Shown here one piece after another: positions 24,741-33,692 of a DNA stretch of 64,000 bases. The notes beneath the pieces were generated by a model. That model ran no database searches, was not told the DNA's origin, and was given only the letters and a program-made list of their open reading frames with translations. The DNA is from Geodermatophilus sp. DSM 44513 (lineage in GTDB: Bacteria; Actinomycetota; Actinomycetes; Mycobacteriales; Geodermatophilaceae). A program made the position numbers and the translations under genes. The stretch covers positions 3,968,001-4,032,000 of the forward strand of contig NZ_CP135963.1 of the NCBI RefSeq assembly GCF_032460525.1. Direction: 5' to 3'. Each line of letters opens with the position of its first letter. Positions within the stretch are counted from its first letter, which is position 1.

Positions 24741-25637
24741 GTGATCACCGAGCAGCAGATCAGCCAGGTCATCGGCACGACCGCCTACGACGCCGACGGC
24801 GACAAGGTGGGCAAGGTCGCCGAGGTCTACCTCGACGACGAGACCGGCCGCCCCGAGTGGGCGACCGTCCACACCGGCCTGTTCGGCACCAAGGAGACCT
24901 TCGTCCCGCTGGCGCAGGCCGACCTCTCCGGTGAGCAGCTCCGCTTCCCCTACGACAAGGCGAAGATCAAGGACGCGCCGAAGGTCGACACCGACGGGCA
25001 CCTGTCCCCGCAGGAGGAGGAGGAGCTCTACCGCTACTACGGCATGGGCTCGGGCACGTCGATGACCGACACCACCACGACCGGCACGGCGGGCATGGCC
25101 GCCGGCACCGCCGGGATGGCCACCGGGACCGCGGGCACGACCACCGACACCGCAGGGATGGCCGCCGGGACGTCGGGGCGCACCGACCGGGACGGCGACG
25201 GGGTCTACGACGACGTGCAGGGCCGCGCGGTGGGCCGGGACACCTCCGGGCCGACCACCGATGACGCGATGACCCGCTCGGAGGAGCGGCTGAGCGTGGG
25301 CACCCGCACCGAGCAGGCCGGCGTCGCCCGGCTGCGCAAGTACGTGGTGAGCGAGAACGTGACCGAGACGGTGCCGGTGTCCCGCGAGGAGGTGCGGGTC
25401 CAGCGCGAGCCGATCACCGACGCCAACGCCGGGCAGGCCTACGACGGGCCGGCGATCTCGGAGGAGGAGCACGAGGTCACGCTGCACGCCGAGCGTCCGG
25501 TGGTGGAGAAGGAGGCCGTGCCGGTGGAGCGCATCCGCCTGGACAAGGAGACGGTCACCGACACCGTGCAGGTCGACGAGACCGTGCGCAAGGAGGAGAT
25601 CGAGGTCGACGGGCCCACCACGGACCGCCGCATCTGA
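24741..25637 (+). CDS. PRC-barrel and DUF2382 stress protein
   Basis: A 298-aa protein. Residues 1-90 are a PRC-barrel domain (VIGTTAYDADGDKVGKVAEV and GRPEWATVHTGLFGTKETFV). A linker of degenerate GTAGMA-type repeats (about residues 112-148) follows. Residues 185-295 form a DUF2382 domain with EERLSVGTRTEQAGVARLRK and many charged strands. This architecture is common in desiccation- and radiation-tolerant actinobacteria; its biochemical role is unknown. The GTG at 24741 has AGGAGCCCCT upstream. It is divergent from the TetR gene and a candidate target of it. Confidence 0.85.
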   Translation: MITEQQISQVIGTTAYDADGDKVGKVAEVYLDDETGRPEWATVHTGLFGTKETFVPLAQADLSGEQLRFPYDKAKIKDAPKVDTDGHLSPQEEEELYRYYGMGSGTSMTDTTTTGTAGMAAGTAGMATGTAGTTTDTAGMAAGTSGRTDRDGDGVYDDVQGRAVGRDTSGPTTDDAMTRSEERLSVGTRTEQAGVARLRKYVVSENVTETVPVSREEVRVQREPITDANAGQAYDGPAISEEEHEVTLHAERPVVEKEAVPVERIRLDKETVTDTVQVDETVRKEEIEVDGPTTDRRI

Positions 25638-25644
25638 TCAAGGA

Positions 25645-25696
25645 CCCTGCTGCCCCCCACGCCTCGCTCCGCTCGGCGCGGGACCCTGCAGCAGGG
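25645..25696. repeat. Hairpin-forming intergenic repeat, copy 5
   Basis: Arms CCCTGCTGC (25645-25653) and GCAGCAGGG (25688-25696) surround the core CCCCCCACGCCTCGC then GCTCGGCGCGGGACC. It lies 8 bp after the PRC-barrel gene, the same offset as copy 4 after the YihY gene. Confidence 0.65.
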
Positions 25697-25706
25697 CCAC
25701 AGACGG

Positions 25707-25740
25707 CGAGGCCCCGCCGGCAGTTGCCGGCGGGGCCTCG
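25707..25740. terminator. Bidirectional hairpin terminator
   Basis: Perfect 16-bp arms (25707-25722 and 25725-25740) with a 2-base spacer lie between convergent genes, directly after repeat copy 5. Confidence 0.8.
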
Positions 25741-25756
25741 TCGTGTGCGGGACCGG

Positions 25757-26026
25757 TCAGCTGCCGGTCGAGGTGACGCCGAACATCAGCACCCGGCGCT
25801 CGATGTCGTAGTGCACGGTGCCCGTGTTGGTGAGCAGGTCCTGCAGGTTGTCCGCGTCGTCGGGGTCCAGGGTGAGGACCTCCTCCCAGGCGCCCTGGTC
25901 GAGGACCAGCTGCAGGGTGTACGTCCCGGGCTGCCCGGCCTCCCCGGCGATCCAGCTGAACTGGTAGTGCGTGAGCTGGCGGACCTTGACGCTGTTGTCG
26001 GTGAGCGGCTGGGGTACGTCGGGCAC
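25757..26026 (-). CDS. Small conserved-looking hypothetical protein
   Basis: An 89-aa protein starting VPDVPQPLTDNSVKVRQLTH, with a beta-rich middle (HYQFSWIAGEAGQPGTYTLQ) and an acidic TLDPDDADNLQDLL segment. No known domain is recognised. The GTG at 26026 has CAGGGAGATGCC upstream. It is transcribed in the same direction as, and downstream of, the response regulator gene, with a 100-bp gap. Confidence 0.65.
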   Translation of the reverse strand: MPDVPQPLTDNSVKVRQLTHYQFSWIAGEAGQPGTYTLQLVLDQGAWEEVLTLDPDDADNLQDLLTNTGTVHYDIERRVLMFGVTSTGS

Positions 26027-26126
26027 GGCATCTCCCTGTGTCGGGGCCGCGCCGGACGGCGCGGCCGCTGCACCCCCACGTACCCCTGCTCGACGGCCGA
26101 CACCCCCCGGCCGGGATTCCTCCGGG

Positions 26127-26789
26127 TCAGTCCGCGAGGAGCCGGTAGCCCATCCCGCGCACGGTCTCGATCCGCGCGGCCCCGAGCTTGCGCCGCAGGT
26201 AGCGGACGTAGACGTCGACGACGTTCGAGCCGGGGTCGAAGTCGTACCCCCACACGTGGCTGAGCAGCTGCTCGCGGGCGAGGACCTGGCCGGGGTGGCG
26301 CAGGAAGGCCTCGGCCAGGGCGAACTCCCGGCCGGAGAGCTCGACGGTGCGGCCGCCGGCCTGGGCACGCCGGGTCCGCAGGTCCAGCGACAGGTCGCCG
26401 CAGGTCAGCACGGTCGCCTCGGTCTGCCGGCCACCGGACAGCCGCAGCCGCACCCGGGCCAACAGCTCCTCGAAGCGGAACGGCTTGGGCATGTAGTCGT
26501 CCGCCCCGCCCTCCAGTGCGGCCACCGTGTCCTGCAGGCTGTCCCGCGCGGTCAGGACGACCACGGGGATGTCCACCCGGTCGGCCCGCAGGGCCCGCAG
26601 CACCTCGAAGCCGTCCATCCCGGGCAGGCCGATGTCGAGCACCACCAGGTCGAAGTCGCCGCCGGCCGCCGCGGCGTGCGCGGCGTGGCCGTCAGCGACG
26701 ACCGCGGTGGTGAAGCCGTTGGCCTGCAGGCCGCGTTCGATGAACGCGGCGATGCGGGTCTCGTCCTCGGCGATGAGCACGCGGCTCAC
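26127..26789 (-). CDS. OmpR/PhoB-type response regulator (orphan)
   Basis: A 220-aa two-component regulator. The receiver domain has acidic residues EDE near residue 9, the phospho-acceptor Asp in VVLDIGLPGMDG, the conserved Thr in VLTARDS and Lys in MPKPF. The C-terminal winged helix reads ELSGREFALAEAFLRHPGQV and VVDVYVRYLRRKLG, as in OmpR/PhoB. The GTG at 26789 has GGGAGGACC upstream. No histidine kinase gene is adjacent, so its partner lies elsewhere. Confidence 0.9.
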   Translation of the reverse strand: MSRVLIAEDETRIAAFIERGLQANGFTTAVVADGHAAHAAAAGGDFDLVVLDIGLPGMDGFEVLRALRADRVDIPVVVLTARDSLQDTVAALEGGADDYMPKPFRFEELLARVRLRLSGGRQTEATVLTCGDLSLDLRTRRAQAGGRTVELSGREFALAEAFLRHPGQVLAREQLLSHVWGYDFDPGSNVVDVYVRYLRRKLGAARIETVRGMGYRLLAD

Positions 26790-27034
26790 GGCGGTCCTCC
26801 CCGGGTCACGGAGGGCACCCGGTCCCGGCGCCGCGACGGTCCTCCGCGCCATCGTCGTCCCGTCGCCGTCCGGTTGCCCTGGTCGGCGTCATCGTCCAGC
26901 AGGGCTGGGGGCGCGACGAGGGCCGCGCGCGCCGTCCCCGGCCTGCTCCCTCACCCCGCCGGGTGACCCGGGCCGGCCCGGGACACCTCCGCGCTGCGCC
27001 GGACTCCTGCTGCTGCCGATGGGAGGACGTGTCC

Positions 27035-28180
27035 GTGTCCCTGCCACCCAGGACCGACGCCGCGTCGGCGGACTGGGACGCGCGGCTGGCCTCGGTCTTC
27101 GCCGACCCCTCGTTGCTGCACCTGGTGTTCCAGCCGATCGTCGACCTGCAGCGCGGCACGGTGGCGGGGTACGAGACGCTGGCCCGCTTCCACACGCCGG
27201 ACGGGCGCCCCAGCGACGCCACGCCCGACCGGTGGTTCGCCGCGGCCGACGCGGTGGGGCGGGGCGCGGAGCTGGAGGCGGTCGTCGTCCGCGAGGCCCT
27301 CGCCGTCATGCCGACGCTGCCGCCGGACTGTTTCCTCACCGTCAACGTGAGCCCCCACCTGCTCACCGAGCCCGCGCTGTCCGACCTGCTGCTGGCCGCC
27401 GACTGCCTGGCGCCGCTCGTCCTGGAGCTGACCGAGCACCAGGCCGTGGCCGACCTGCGGCCGCTGATCGACCTGCGGGACCGGTTGCGGGCGCGCGGCG
27501 CGCTGCTCGCGGTCGACGACGCGGGCTCGGGTTACTCCGGGCTGCGGCAGATCACCGAGTTCCGACCGCAGCTGATCAAGCTCGACCGGGCGCTGGTCGC
27601 CGGGGCCGACGGCGACGAGGTGAAGCTGGCCCTCGTCGAGATGCTCGGTGAGTTCGGCGGCCGGATCGATGCCTGGCTGCTCGCCGAGGGCATCGAGACG
27701 TGGGGCGAGCTGCTGGCCTTCCAGCGGCTGCAGGTGCCCCTCGGCCAGGGCTGGCTGCTGGGGAGACCCGGTCCGCCGTGGGCCGGGCTGGACCCGGCCG
27801 TCGCTGAACGGCTGCGGCGCCAGGCGGCGCAGGCCCGGCTGGTCGAGTACGTCGCGGCGCTGGTCGAGCCGATCGTGGTGCTGCAGGACGGTCGGGCACC
27901 GGACGGCGCGATCGGCGTCGAGGTCGACGGCTACGGGCACCCGGTCAGCCTGCTCATCCCGTACCGGCGCGGTGCGGACCCGCCCGGCCACCGCCGGGCG
28001 CCGGTGAGCCTGCGGGTGCACTCCTCCACCGGGCTCCGCGAGATCGCCCGCCGAGTGGCGGCCCGGCCCGAGGAGACCCGGTTCGACCCCGTCGTGTGCG
28101 TCGACGCGCGCGGCAACGCGCTCGGCGTCGTCCGGATCGAACGGCTGCTGCTGCAGCTGGCCGCGGCCGACGCCGGCTGA
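27035..28180 (+). CDS. EAL-domain cyclic-di-GMP phosphodiesterase
   Basis: A 381-aa protein. Residues 25-245 form an EAL domain with the signature varied to YETLARF but key residues kept: Asn in VNVSPHLL, Glu in LELTEHQ, the Asp pair in AVDDAGSGYSG, Lys in LIKLDR and Glu in LLAEGIETW. It should hydrolyse cyclic di-GMP. The C-terminal 130 residues form a second domain (LVEYVAALVEPIVVLQDG; FDPVVCVDARGNALGVVRIE) resembling the CBS-like region often paired with EAL proteins. The second of two close GTG codons was chosen because GGGAGGA lies seven bases before it. Confidence 0.85.
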   Translation: MSLPPRTDAASADWDARLASVFADPSLLHLVFQPIVDLQRGTVAGYETLARFHTPDGRPSDATPDRWFAAADAVGRGAELEAVVVREALAVMPTLPPDCFLTVNVSPHLLTEPALSDLLLAADCLAPLVLELTEHQAVADLRPLIDLRDRLRARGALLAVDDAGSGYSGLRQITEFRPQLIKLDRALVAGADGDEVKLALVEMLGEFGGRIDAWLLAEGIETWGELLAFQRLQVPLGQGWLLGRPGPPWAGLDPAVAERLRRQAAQARLVEYVAALVEPIVVLQDGRAPDGAIGVEVDGYGHPVSLLIPYRRGADPPGHRRAPVSLRVHSSTGLREIARRVAARPEETRFDPVVCVDARGNALGVVRIERLLLQLAAADAG

Positions 28181-28233
28181 CCGACCCCGCCGTCCGACGG
28201 ACGGCGGTCTCCCCCTCACCCCGGAGGTGAACC

Positions 28234-28407
28234 GTGAAGCAGTTCGCGTGCGGTGACGTCGTCCCCTCGTGTGGACGGACGTTCAGCGCCCCCACCGATG
28301 ACGACATCCTCGTCGCCGTCGCCGGTCACGCCCGTGACGACCACGGCCTCAGCGACATCCCGCCGGCCCTGGTGGCGCAGGTCCGCGCGGCCATCCGCGC
28401 GGCGTGA
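28234..28407 (+). CDS. DUF1059 small protein
   Basis: A 57-aa protein starting VKQFACGDVVPSCGRTFSAP and continuing with a DDDILVAVAGHARDDHGLSD helix, matching the DUF1059 pattern of a short Cys-containing strand pair plus helix. Function unknown. CCGGAGGTGAACC precedes the GTG. The gene is followed by a hairpin terminator. Confidence 0.8.
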   Translation: MKQFACGDVVPSCGRTFSAPTDDDILVAVAGHARDDHGLSDIPPALVAQVRAAIRAA

Positions 28408-28441
28408 GCCGCCCCGCCTGAGGTACCCCGCGGTCCCCCGC

Positions 28442-28470
28442 GAGCCCCGGCCCGTGACGGGCCGGGGCTC
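28442..28470. terminator. Hairpin terminator after the DUF1059 gene
   Basis: Thirteen-bp arms GAGCCCCGGCCCG (28442-28454) and CGGGCCGGGGCTC (28458-28470) have a 3-base loop. Confidence 0.75.
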
Positions 28471-28782
28471 CGCGGTGCGCGCGCTGCCGTCCGTGGGCTG
28501 CCGTCCGTGGGACGGGCGCTCAGTACGGCGGTGGTGTGGTGACCGCGGTCAGGCCGGTGGGGGTGGTGAGGGTGAGGGTGCCGTCGGGGTGCAGGGTGTG
28601 GGTCCAGCCGGGTGCCTGGTGCTTGCCGCGGTGGTCGGTGGTGCAGTAGCCGGCCAGGTTGGCCGCGGAGGTGTGCCCGCCGTCGGCGTGTGGGCGGTGG
28701 TGGTCCAGTTCCCCGCCGGCGGGCACGTGGCGGCGGCAGCCGGGGAAGCGGCAGCGGCGGTCGCGGGCGCGTACCCAGCGGT

Positions 28783-29772
28783 CTAGTTGTACTGACCGGG
28801 GAGGTTGGTCAGGCGGCTGATGGGCGGGTGGCCGCCGATGCCGGTGTGGGGCCGGTGGTGGTTGTAGGCGTGTAGCCAACCAGGGAAGGCCGCGCGGCGG
28901 TCGGCTTCGCTGGTGAACAGCTGGGCGAAGGCCCATTCGCTGGTCATGGTGCGGTTGAACCGCTCGACCTTGCCGTTGGTCTGCGGCCGGTAGGGCCGGG
29001 TCCGCTTCGCAGCGATGCCCAGCTCGGCGCAGGCAGCGGCCCAGTTGCGACTGCGGTAGCAGCCGCCGTTGTCGGTCAGCACCCGGCGAGCGGTCACCCC
29101 GCGAGCGGCGAACCAGTCGGCCGCCCGGCGCAGCACCGCGGCGGCGGTGGGGCCGGTCTCGTCCTCACAGATTTCGGCGTAGGCCAGTCGAGAGTGGTCG
29201 TCGAGGACGACGTGGATGAACCCGTGGCCCATCAGCGGGTTGCGATAGCGGCTTCGGGCCCGGCCGCCGTCGAGGTGCCGGTTGACTTTGCCCTGGACCC
29301 GGCCGAGGAAGCGCCACCCGCCGCCGGCGGGGATGTTGCCCAGCTTCTTCACGTCGACGTGCAGCAGCTCACCGGGCGCCTCGCGTTCATAGCGCACGAC
29401 CACCCGCTCGCGGCGCTCGAGACGAGACAGCCGGCCGATGCTGCAGCGGCGCAGCACCGCTCCGGCCGTGGAGGGCGCCACGCCAGTCTCGGCGGCCAAC
29501 CGAACCGGCCCCCAGCGCTTACGCAGCCGCAGCGACACGATCCGCTTCGTCCTCGCCGGATCGGTCTTGGTCGGGCTGGTGTGGGGCCGGCTGGAGCGGT
29601 CGGTCATGCCGGCGGCGCCTTCGGTGCGGTAGCGGTCGGCCCAGCGCCGGGCGGTGGTTGCCGAGACACCGAAGCGCTCGGCGGCCCGCGTCGCCGGCCA
29701 CTTCTCCTCGACGATGAGTCGGGCCATCTGCAGCCGCTGGCGTGGTGTCAGTGCGGCATTAGCGTGGAGCAC
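28783..29772 (-). CDS. IS481-family transposase, copy A
   Basis: A 329-aa DDE transposase: an N-terminal HTH (VEEKWPATRAAERFGVSATT) then the rve integrase core, with the catalytic Asp in LLHVDVKKLGN, the second Asp in RVLTDNGGCYRS and Glu in NGKVERFNRTM. The GTG at 29772 (VLHANAALTPRQ) has GGAGGTCCTC upstream. The last codon and the TAG stop fall in the target-site duplication, not in the element, as in copy B at 56.1 kb. Confidence 0.92.
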   Translation of the reverse strand: MLHANAALTPRQRLQMARLIVEEKWPATRAAERFGVSATTARRWADRYRTEGAAGMTDRSSRPHTSPTKTDPARTKRIVSLRLRKRWGPVRLAAETGVAPSTAGAVLRRCSIGRLSRLERRERVVVRYEREAPGELLHVDVKKLGNIPAGGGWRFLGRVQGKVNRHLDGGRARSRYRNPLMGHGFIHVVLDDHSRLAYAEICEDETGPTAAAVLRRAADWFAARGVTARRVLTDNGGCYRSRNWAAACAELGIAAKRTRPYRPQTNGKVERFNRTMTSEWAFAQLFTSEADRRAAFPGWLHAYNHHRPHTGIGGHPPISRLTNLPGQYN

Positions 29773-29901
29773 GAGGACCTCCGGTGTCGTGCAGTGGTCG
29801 CCTTCAGCAGCTCCACTCCACGCCCGGAGGTCCTCCCTCACAACATCCGTCAATCAGATCCTGTGATTGCACGCCCTCGACCAACGTCTCCGGTCAGTAC
29901 A
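28788..29901 (-). mobile_element. IS481-family insertion sequence, copy A
   Basis: A 1114-bp element bounded by inverted ends beginning TGTACTGACCGG and flanked by the 6-bp duplication TCTAGT (28782-28787 and 29902-29907). It encodes one transposase on the minus strand. The insertion disrupts the DUF222-HNH gene; the clean duplication and restorable frame suggest a fairly recent event. Confidence 0.9.
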
Positions 29902-32241
29902 TCTAGTGCCGCGCCGGGAGTGTAGCCGGCGGTGGGCGTGGGTGGGCCCAGGCCGGGGCGGGCGGTGAGGTCGTGCCCGCAGGTGTCCGGGCTCCGGCGG
30001 CAGGCGGGGCGGTCGCAGTGGGCGGCGCGGCGCAGGCCGGGCAGGTCGGTCAGGGCGCGCAGGGCGCCGCTGACCGCGTCGGTGAGCACGATCCGGGGCC
30101 GGTCGACCAGCCCGCCACCGCCGGTGGCCGCCAGCAGCGCGGCCAGCTCGGCCCGCTGGGTGTCGGTGGCGGCGGCCAGCGCGCCCAGGGTGTCGTGGGC
30201 GGCGTTCACCCGCCCGGCCGGGCCCGCGGCCCAGTCGGCCTCCACGGCGGCGTGGGCGCGCAGGGCGGTGCCCACCGCCCGGTCGGCGTGGGCGAGGGCC
30301 AGGCCGGCGGCGTGCACCGCGGCACCGGCATCGTCCACGGCCCGGTCCGCGGCCGCCCACCACCCACCGCCGGGCACACCGTGGGGTGCGCCGGCAGTGG
30401 TCACGCCGGCAGTGGTCGCGCTGGCCGTGGCGTCGTGGTGGTCGAGTGCACGACCGGCGTCCCACCCCCGGAGGTCCCCTCCCCCGCACCTGCGATCCCC
30501 GACACCGGGTGGCTCCGCCTCGGGTAGCTCCGGCTCGGGTGGCTCCGGCTCGGGTGGGGCACCGGGTGACCAACCGGGATCACCCGGTGCCGGCGCGTTC
30601 CTGAACGCCTCGTCGACCAGCTCGGCCAGCCACCGGTCGAAGTCGTCGGCGTCGAGCTCGGCCTCGGCCCGCTCGATCGGCCCACCCGCGGCGTCCACCG
30701 GGTCCCCGCCGGGCACACCGGCAGCGGCGTCGCCGCGGACCGGCATCTCCGGCTCAACCGGAACGGCGTTGGCATCACCGGTACCGGCGCCCACGGCAGC
30801 GGCCGCAGCAGCGGTGCCGGCGCTGTCGGTGCTGGCGGTGTCGCTGCCCTCGCTGTCGTTGCGCTCGGTGCCGGCGGACTCGCTGTCGGCGGGCTCGGTG
30901 TCACCGGCGACCGGGTGCAGGCCGGCAAAGGCACGGGCCAGCTGGCGGGCCATCTCCGCGGGCACCGGCTCCCCATCGATCTCACCCGGAGCGTCCCCAC
31001 CCAGCAGCGTGGCCACCGACGCGACCACGTGCAGCAACACCCGCACCGGCGGCACATCGGACTCCCCCGGGCGCAGCACCAGGTCCAGCAGCGCATCCAC
31101 CGCCTTGTGCCCCCGCGTGCGCGGCGGACCGCTGACCGCCCCCGCGGCGTCCCCGCTGCCGGTGTCCGGGTCGTCGGCGACCGCCCCCGCGGCGTCCCCG
31201 CCGCCGGTGTCCGGGTCGTCGGCGCCCACACTGTCGGCGTCCGGGTCGTCGGTCAGCGCGTCGGCACAGGCCAGCAGCGCCGCGTGCAGCGCCCGCGCCT
31301 CCGCCACCGTGCACACCACCGACACACACGCCATCCCCTCGGCCCGCTCGGCCCGCAGGTACACCCCCCGCTCGGTCAGCGCCGCGGCCAACCGCCGCGC
31401 CACCGCCGCCGCGTCCCGGCGGGCCACCACCACCCGCGCCCGGGCCCCCAGCTGCGCCGGGGTGGTCACCTGCCGCCGCCGGCCCACCCAGTCCAGCAGC
31501 TCCGCCTCCACCTGCCCGCGCAGCACGTCGTCGCCGATCGGAGCGACCTTGTCCACCAGGTGCCACAGGTGCCCGCGGTGCAGCACGCCGGCCTCCAGCG
31601 CGACCAGCGTGCCCGGCAACCGGTGCACCACCGTCAACGACTCGGCCAGCAACGCCTCCGCCGCCGGCCGGGTCAGGTTGCACGCCACCGCCAGCTCCGC
31701 GGTGGCCCACTCCGACACCGGCCGCAACACCTCCGCCCGGCCCGCCCACCGCTCCGCCGACATCGCCCCCGGCACACCCTGCGCCCGATCGACCGACGCC
31801 GGCCGCGACGCGGCGAACTCCGCCACCGCCCGCGCCCGCACCGCCACCTGCCGGGCGATCTCCCGATCCGCGGCCTGCACCACACCCAACGCACCCGACG
31901 CCCACCCCACCGCCGGCGCAGCGAGACCCTCGCTGCGGGGCGGCACAGTGTCGGACACGTGTTCGATCATAGTCCCCGGCGACGACCGGAGCAAGACGAA
32001 AGTGCAGGTCAGCGAGCCGATCGGCGCCAACAGGCGAAGGGCTCCGCAACGCCGCCGGACCAAGGCGAAGCAGATCCCCCGCGCCGGGGACGAGCCTCGC
32101 TCGATGCTCGTGCACACACGAACGCGGCTCGCCGTCCGCCCCTGCCACGCATGCCGGGCGGGCACCGAGTCCGGGCGACCGGCGACGCGGTCGAGCCCGA
32201 TGGTCCCGTCCGGACCACCGGCTCGATCACCCCGAGGGACG

Positions 32242-32943
32242 TCAGTGCGCGTGGGCCGCCAGGGAGGCCGAGAGGGTCAGCCGGTAGGCGTCCGGGACCT
32301 CCACCGGCTCACGTGGCGCCGTGGGCAGCAGGTCGATGACCATGCGCGTGGGGGCGAATGCCTCCGCGTACCCGATCCGTGCCTGCGCGCCCCAGTGCCG
32401 GGCGGAGGCCACGACGGCGTCGGGCTCCACCATCGCCGACATCTCCACCTGGGAGGCGTGCGCACCGAGGGCGGCGAGCTTGCCGGAGAGGTAGGCGGTG
32501 ACGTCGACGAAGGTCGTCGGGGCGAACGTCAGCGTCGACGGGCTCTGGTAGTGCAGGACCCGGGACAGCCGGCGGGCCGCGGACAGCGTCGCCGCGGCGA
32601 CACCGCGGTGGTCCTGGTGGCTGTCGTCGGGGGCGTGCACGTACACCACGTCGGCGTCGGTCTCCGCGATGGCCCGCTCGACGACGGCGACCGTGGCGGC
32701 GTCCGGCACGACGGTGCAGTCGCGCTGCCCGCCCCAGAGCAGCCGGGCACCGAGCGTGCGGGCGGCCTGCTCCTGCTCGAGCCTCCGGCCGACGACGGCC
32801 TCGTCGTCCCCGGGCCCGTTCTCCCCGCCGGTCATCACCAGCATGGTGACGGCGTCACCGGCGGCGGAGTGCGCCAGCAGCGTGGCACCGCAGCCGAGCT
32901 CGATGTCGTCGGGGTGCGCCCCGACCGCGAGGACCCTACGCAT
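32242..32943 (-). CDS. PIG-L family deacetylase
   Basis: A 233-aa zinc-dependent N-deacetylase of the LmbE/GlcNAc-PI de-N-acetylase fold. The zinc motif AHPDDIELGCG is at residues 8-18 and the second ligand motif SHQDHRG near residue 110. Family members remove acetyl groups from GlcNAc conjugates (MshB, BshB, antibiotic pathways). The ATG at 32943 overlaps the end of the secreted-protein gene by 8 bp. The upstream wecB and glycosyltransferase genes suggest it may act on an amino-sugar of a surface polymer. Confidence 0.88.
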   Translation of the reverse strand: MRRVLAVGAHPDDIELGCGATLLAHSAAGDAVTMLVMTGGENGPGDDEAVVGRRLEQEQAARTLGARLLWGGQRDCTVVPDAATVAVVERAIAETDADVVYVHAPDDSHQDHRGVAAATLSAARRLSRVLHYQSPSTLTFAPTTFVDVTAYLSGKLAALGAHASQVEMSAMVEPDAVVASARHWGAQARIGYAEAFAPTRMVIDLLPTAPREPVEVPDAYRLTLSASLAAHAH

Positions 32944-33517
32944 CGCCGCCGCTCCTGGCAGCCAGGTCGCGAGCGCGCCGGTTGACGCGGTGCACCGCGA
33001 CACCGCCCACCACGCCGGCGAGCACCAGCACGATCGCCGGGCCGGTGCCGTTGCCCTCCTCGGGCAGCTCGGTGGACGACGGACAGGTCGTCGCCTTCGA
33101 GGAGCTCCCGCCGTAGACGCCGTTCGGCCCGACCGACACGGTGTGCCCGTCGAGGGCCCAGGACGCGCCGTGCCGCCACTCCTTGGCGTTCACGGTGATG
33201 GAGTAGGCCCCGCGCTGCTCACCGGCGGCGAAGGTGGTCGGCTGCTTGCCGTCGTGCCGCTTCGGCGTGATCTTGTTCTCCCGGCCGACGCGGATGGTGA
33301 CCGACTGCGCCGTCTTGTTCGTGTACCCGAAGACCACGGTGTGGGTCCCGTCCGGGTTCGCCCGCGCGCAGTCCAGCGTCGGCTGGACCTGTCCCCGCGC
33401 CTCGGCGGTGCCCGGTGTCGCGGCCAGTACCGCGCCGGCCAGCACCGTCACCAGCGCGAGCTGCGTGACGGACGCCCGCAGGCGCCGTGCCGGTGAGGGT
33501 CTCGTCGACCCGTCCAT
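32936..33517 (-). CDS. Secreted, C-terminally anchored protein with LPEEG-type tail
   Basis: A 193-aa exported protein. A signal peptide runs from MDGSTRPSPARRLRASV through LALVTVLAGAVLA to the ATPGTAEA cleavage region. The mature beta-rich domain (VVFGYTNKTAQSVTIRVGRE) has Cys residues near both ends that may form a disulfide. The tail has ELPEEG, a hydrophobic helix (GPAIVLVLAGVVGGVAVH) and an Arg-rich end, the layout of a sortase-type sorting signal. The ATG at 33517 was chosen for the signal peptide; a longer frame upstream does not fit one. It overlaps the deacetylase gene. Confidence 0.8.
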   Translation of the reverse strand: MDGSTRPSPARRLRASVTQLALVTVLAGAVLAATPGTAEARGQVQPTLDCARANPDGTHTVVFGYTNKTAQSVTIRVGRENKITPKRHDGKQPTTFAAGEQRGAYSITVNAKEWRHGASWALDGHTVSVGPNGVYGGSSSKATTCPSSTELPEEGNGTGPAIVLVLAGVVGGVAVHRVNRRARDLAARSGGDA

Positions 33518-33692
33518 GCTCAGTCCTCGCGTCCGGGGGGCGGCACTCCCGCCCCGACGGACTGGCATCGGCACGTCCCGCCCTCCGCTGGAGACCCGGG
33601 CGGACGGTCTCACCCGGAGGGGTGAGGGGGCGGCGCAGCGGTCGGCCGCCGGCGCGACCTCGTCGGGCCCTCCGTCGAGGACGCACCACGAC

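Larger units (their letters stand above)
28520..31971 (-). pseudogene. DUF222-HNH endonuclease-domain protein, interrupted by an IS481-family element
   Basis: The 5' part (31971 down to 29902) encodes a DUF222 protein (MIEHVSDTVPPRSEGLAAP start). It has a helical core, a repeat-rich acidic insert (ADDPDTG-type units near 31.15 kb) and a Pro/Glu-rich stretch. The 3' part (28787 to 28520) encodes the HNH module: RARDRRCRFPGCR, then ELDHHRPHADGGHTSAANL and CTTDHRGKH. Removing the 1114-bp insertion and one copy of its TCTAGT duplication restores the reading AALDRWVRARD exactly, so the gene was intact before insertion. DUF222-HNH proteins are a large actinobacterial family of uncertain function, possibly mobile. 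As it stands the product is cut before its nuclease domain. Confidence 0.9.

Noticed and set aside
29850..31971. A naturally shorter DUF222 protein ending TGDVGRGRAITGSD
   Set aside because: That tail is translated IS481 end sequence; the same tail-like reading appears at the IS481 end near 55.98 kb.
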